Below, in pieces: positions 63,127 to 64,000 of a stretch of 64,000 bases of DNA. The DNA comes from Anaerovirgula multivorans (GTDB lineage: Bacteria; Bacillota; Clostridia; Peptostreptococcales; Natronincolaceae): assembly GCF_900188145.1 (NCBI RefSeq), contig NZ_FZOJ01000006.1, positions 186,001 to 250,000 on the forward strand, read 5' to 3'. The translations under genes were made by a program, and so were the position numbers. The notes under the pieces were generated by a model that had not been told where the DNA came from, did not search any database, and saw nothing but the letters and a program-made list of their open reading frames with translations. The first letter of the stretch is position 1, and the number at the start of each line of letters is the position of its first letter.

Positions 63127-63795
63127 TTATTTTACAAGCGTCAGGTTCCCGTCTTTCATACCCCATACTTCATCCGCAACAGAAGATACCTTTTTGGAAT
63201 GGGTAACGATTATTACGCATTTTCCTTCATTATGGGCCAGCGAAGTTAATATAGATAAAATATTGTCTTCCGTATCTGTATCTAAGTTACCAGTGGGTTC
63301 ATCTGCAATGATAATGTCAGGATTATGAGATAAAGCTCTTGCAATACCAACTCGCTGTTGTTCGCCGCCGGAAAGCTTGAGGATTTTACGGTCAGCGGTT
63401 TCTTTATTAATTCCAACTTTTTCAAGCAGCTTATATGCGACTTTTTTCTTATTGTTTTCCTTTGTTCTGCTAATACACATCGACAACACAATGTTTTCAA
63501 CAGCGGTTGCGTTTGTTAAAAGATTATAACCCTGAAAAATAACGCCAATACTTTCAGCTCTGTATTTATCACGGTCAATCTGTGAAAGTGGATTGCCGCT
63601 AAAACTTATTGTACCGTCCGTACAATTATCAAGCCCTGAAATAAGAGATAAGAGGGTAGTCTTTCCTGAACCTGACTTGCCCATAATCACGTAGAGCTTA
63701 CCACTGTTAAACTCCGCCGAAACTTTTTTTAATACGGTTTTTTTTGTGCCGCTGTATTTATAGGATACATTTTCTATTGTTAAAAGACTCATCAT
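63127..63795 (-). CDS. ABC exporter ATPase (MacB/LolD type)
   Basis: 222-residue ATPase: Walker A GKSGSGKTT near 37, FQGYNLLTNATAVENI after the Q-loop, signature LSGGEQQRVG, Walker B IIADEPTGNLD and H-loop IIVTHSKKV. ATG 63795 is preferred with AAGGTG seven bases upstream. It is ten bases after the FtsX-type permease stop, so the pair forms a MacB-like exporter, often for antimicrobial peptides in Firmicutes. Confidence 0.93.
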   Translation of the reverse strand: MMSLLTIENVSYKYSGTKKTVLKKVSAEFNSGKLYVIMGKSGSGKTTLLSLISGLDNCTDGTISFSGNPLSQIDRDKYRAESIGVIFQGYNLLTNATAVENIVLSMCISRTKENNKKKVAYKLLEKVGINKETADRKILKLSGGEQQRVGIARALSHNPDIIIADEPTGNLDTDTEDNILSILTSLAHNEGKCVIIVTHSKKVSSVADEVWGMKDGNLTLVK

Positions 63796-63805
63796 AGTAT
63801 TCACC

Positions 63806-64000
63806 TTAATTCCTTTCTGAAAGTATCTTTATAGGCTCGTATTTTGTGATATACATGATACCTGCAACGCTTGATATACCTGCCAGAACAAGAGAGATTA
63901 AAATAATCTGTGTAATGGCGTTCGCACTTAAATTTACCTGAAGTTCTGAAAGTGGTTTAGTGTCTGATGAAAATGTTGGTGCACCAAGTCCCGTTCTGCC
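63806..64000 (-). CDS. FtsX/MacB-type permease, C-terminal end (partial)
   Basis: The last 64 codons of a permease running in from the right edge: a membrane segment TQIILISLVLAGISSVAG followed by IMYITKYEPIKILSERN and TAA at 63808-63806. The 'Y.PI.iL' end is typical of FtsX-like permeases paired with MacB-type ATPases. Confidence 0.85.
   Translation of the reverse strand, partial: GRTGLGAPTFSSDTKPLSELQVNLSANAITQIILISLVLAGISSVAGIMYITKYEPIKILSERN

Overview
The window is AT-rich DNA from a low-GC Gram-positive anaerobe of the class Clostridia. This rests on the gene content: a multi-haem nitrite reductase with system-II cytochrome c maturation, 4-hydroxybutyryl-CoA dehydratase, sigma-54-driven PTS and CoA operons, corrinoid methyl transfer, SLH-anchored proteins, and a dgt-dnaG-rpoD-trmK-nif3 cluster. 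An Alkaliphilus-like genus would fit, but that is inference without a search. Most genes lie on the minus strand. || Layout: 1-5.5 kb, nitrite ammonification (nrfA, resB, ccsA) and a divergent flavin amine oxidase. 5.5-8.7 kb, a TPP-riboswitch thiamin salvage operon (thiM, thiE, HAD phosphatase, thiD). 8.8-14.8 kb, inositol-type genes (orphan sugar-binding lipoprotein, LacI regulator, iolG, iolI) linked by five near-identical LacI-type operators, with rnhA between. 15-19.3 kb, a metF fragment, a split permease fused to a ferredoxin, a cupin and a divergent Crp/Fnr regulator sharing a palindromic operator, then a DUF438/hemerythrin/PAS protein with a DUF1858 partner. 19.6-21.8 kb, an SLH-anchored GHL10 glycosidase. 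22.3-27.5 kb, 4-hydroxybutyrate genes (CoA-transferase, NifU-like protein, dehydratase) with a decayed permease and a sigma-54 activator; a -24/-12 promoter and a 15+15 bp inverted repeat lie between activator and dehydratase. 28-37.7 kb, ptsI/ptsH, then a LevR-type regulator with aldolase, 2-hydroxyacid dehydrogenase and galactitol-type PTS IIA, IIC and IIB behind a second sigma-54 promoter. 37.7-38.7 kb, a scrapyard of transposase and integrase pieces. 38.7-43.7 kb, corrinoid protein, MtaA-like methyltransferase and an ABC importer, with two covarying hairpin elements between methyltransferase and importer. 44.3-46.8 kb, decayed deoC, an internally deleted MATE pump and its MerR regulator. 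46.8-52 kb, a visibly more GC-rich acquired segment bounded by recombinase scraps (BlaI/BlaR1-type pair, VanR-like regulator, truncated VanS-like kinase). 52-61.5 kb, a DUF1835/DUF3658 protein, RNase P RNA, the dgt-dnaG-rpoD-trmK-nif3 block and a second Nif3 paralogue. 61.5-64 kb, hairpin-rich DNA, a hypothetical gene, a broken DUF1643 gene and a MacB/FtsX-type exporter running off the edge. || Striking overall is the number of decayed genes (metF, permease, deoC, MATE, VanS-like, DUF1643, group II intron RT, transposases, integrases) and the readable regulatory DNA. The most novel-looking item is the pair of 62-nt covarying elements at 40495-40688. All calls come from reading the sequence; no database search was run.
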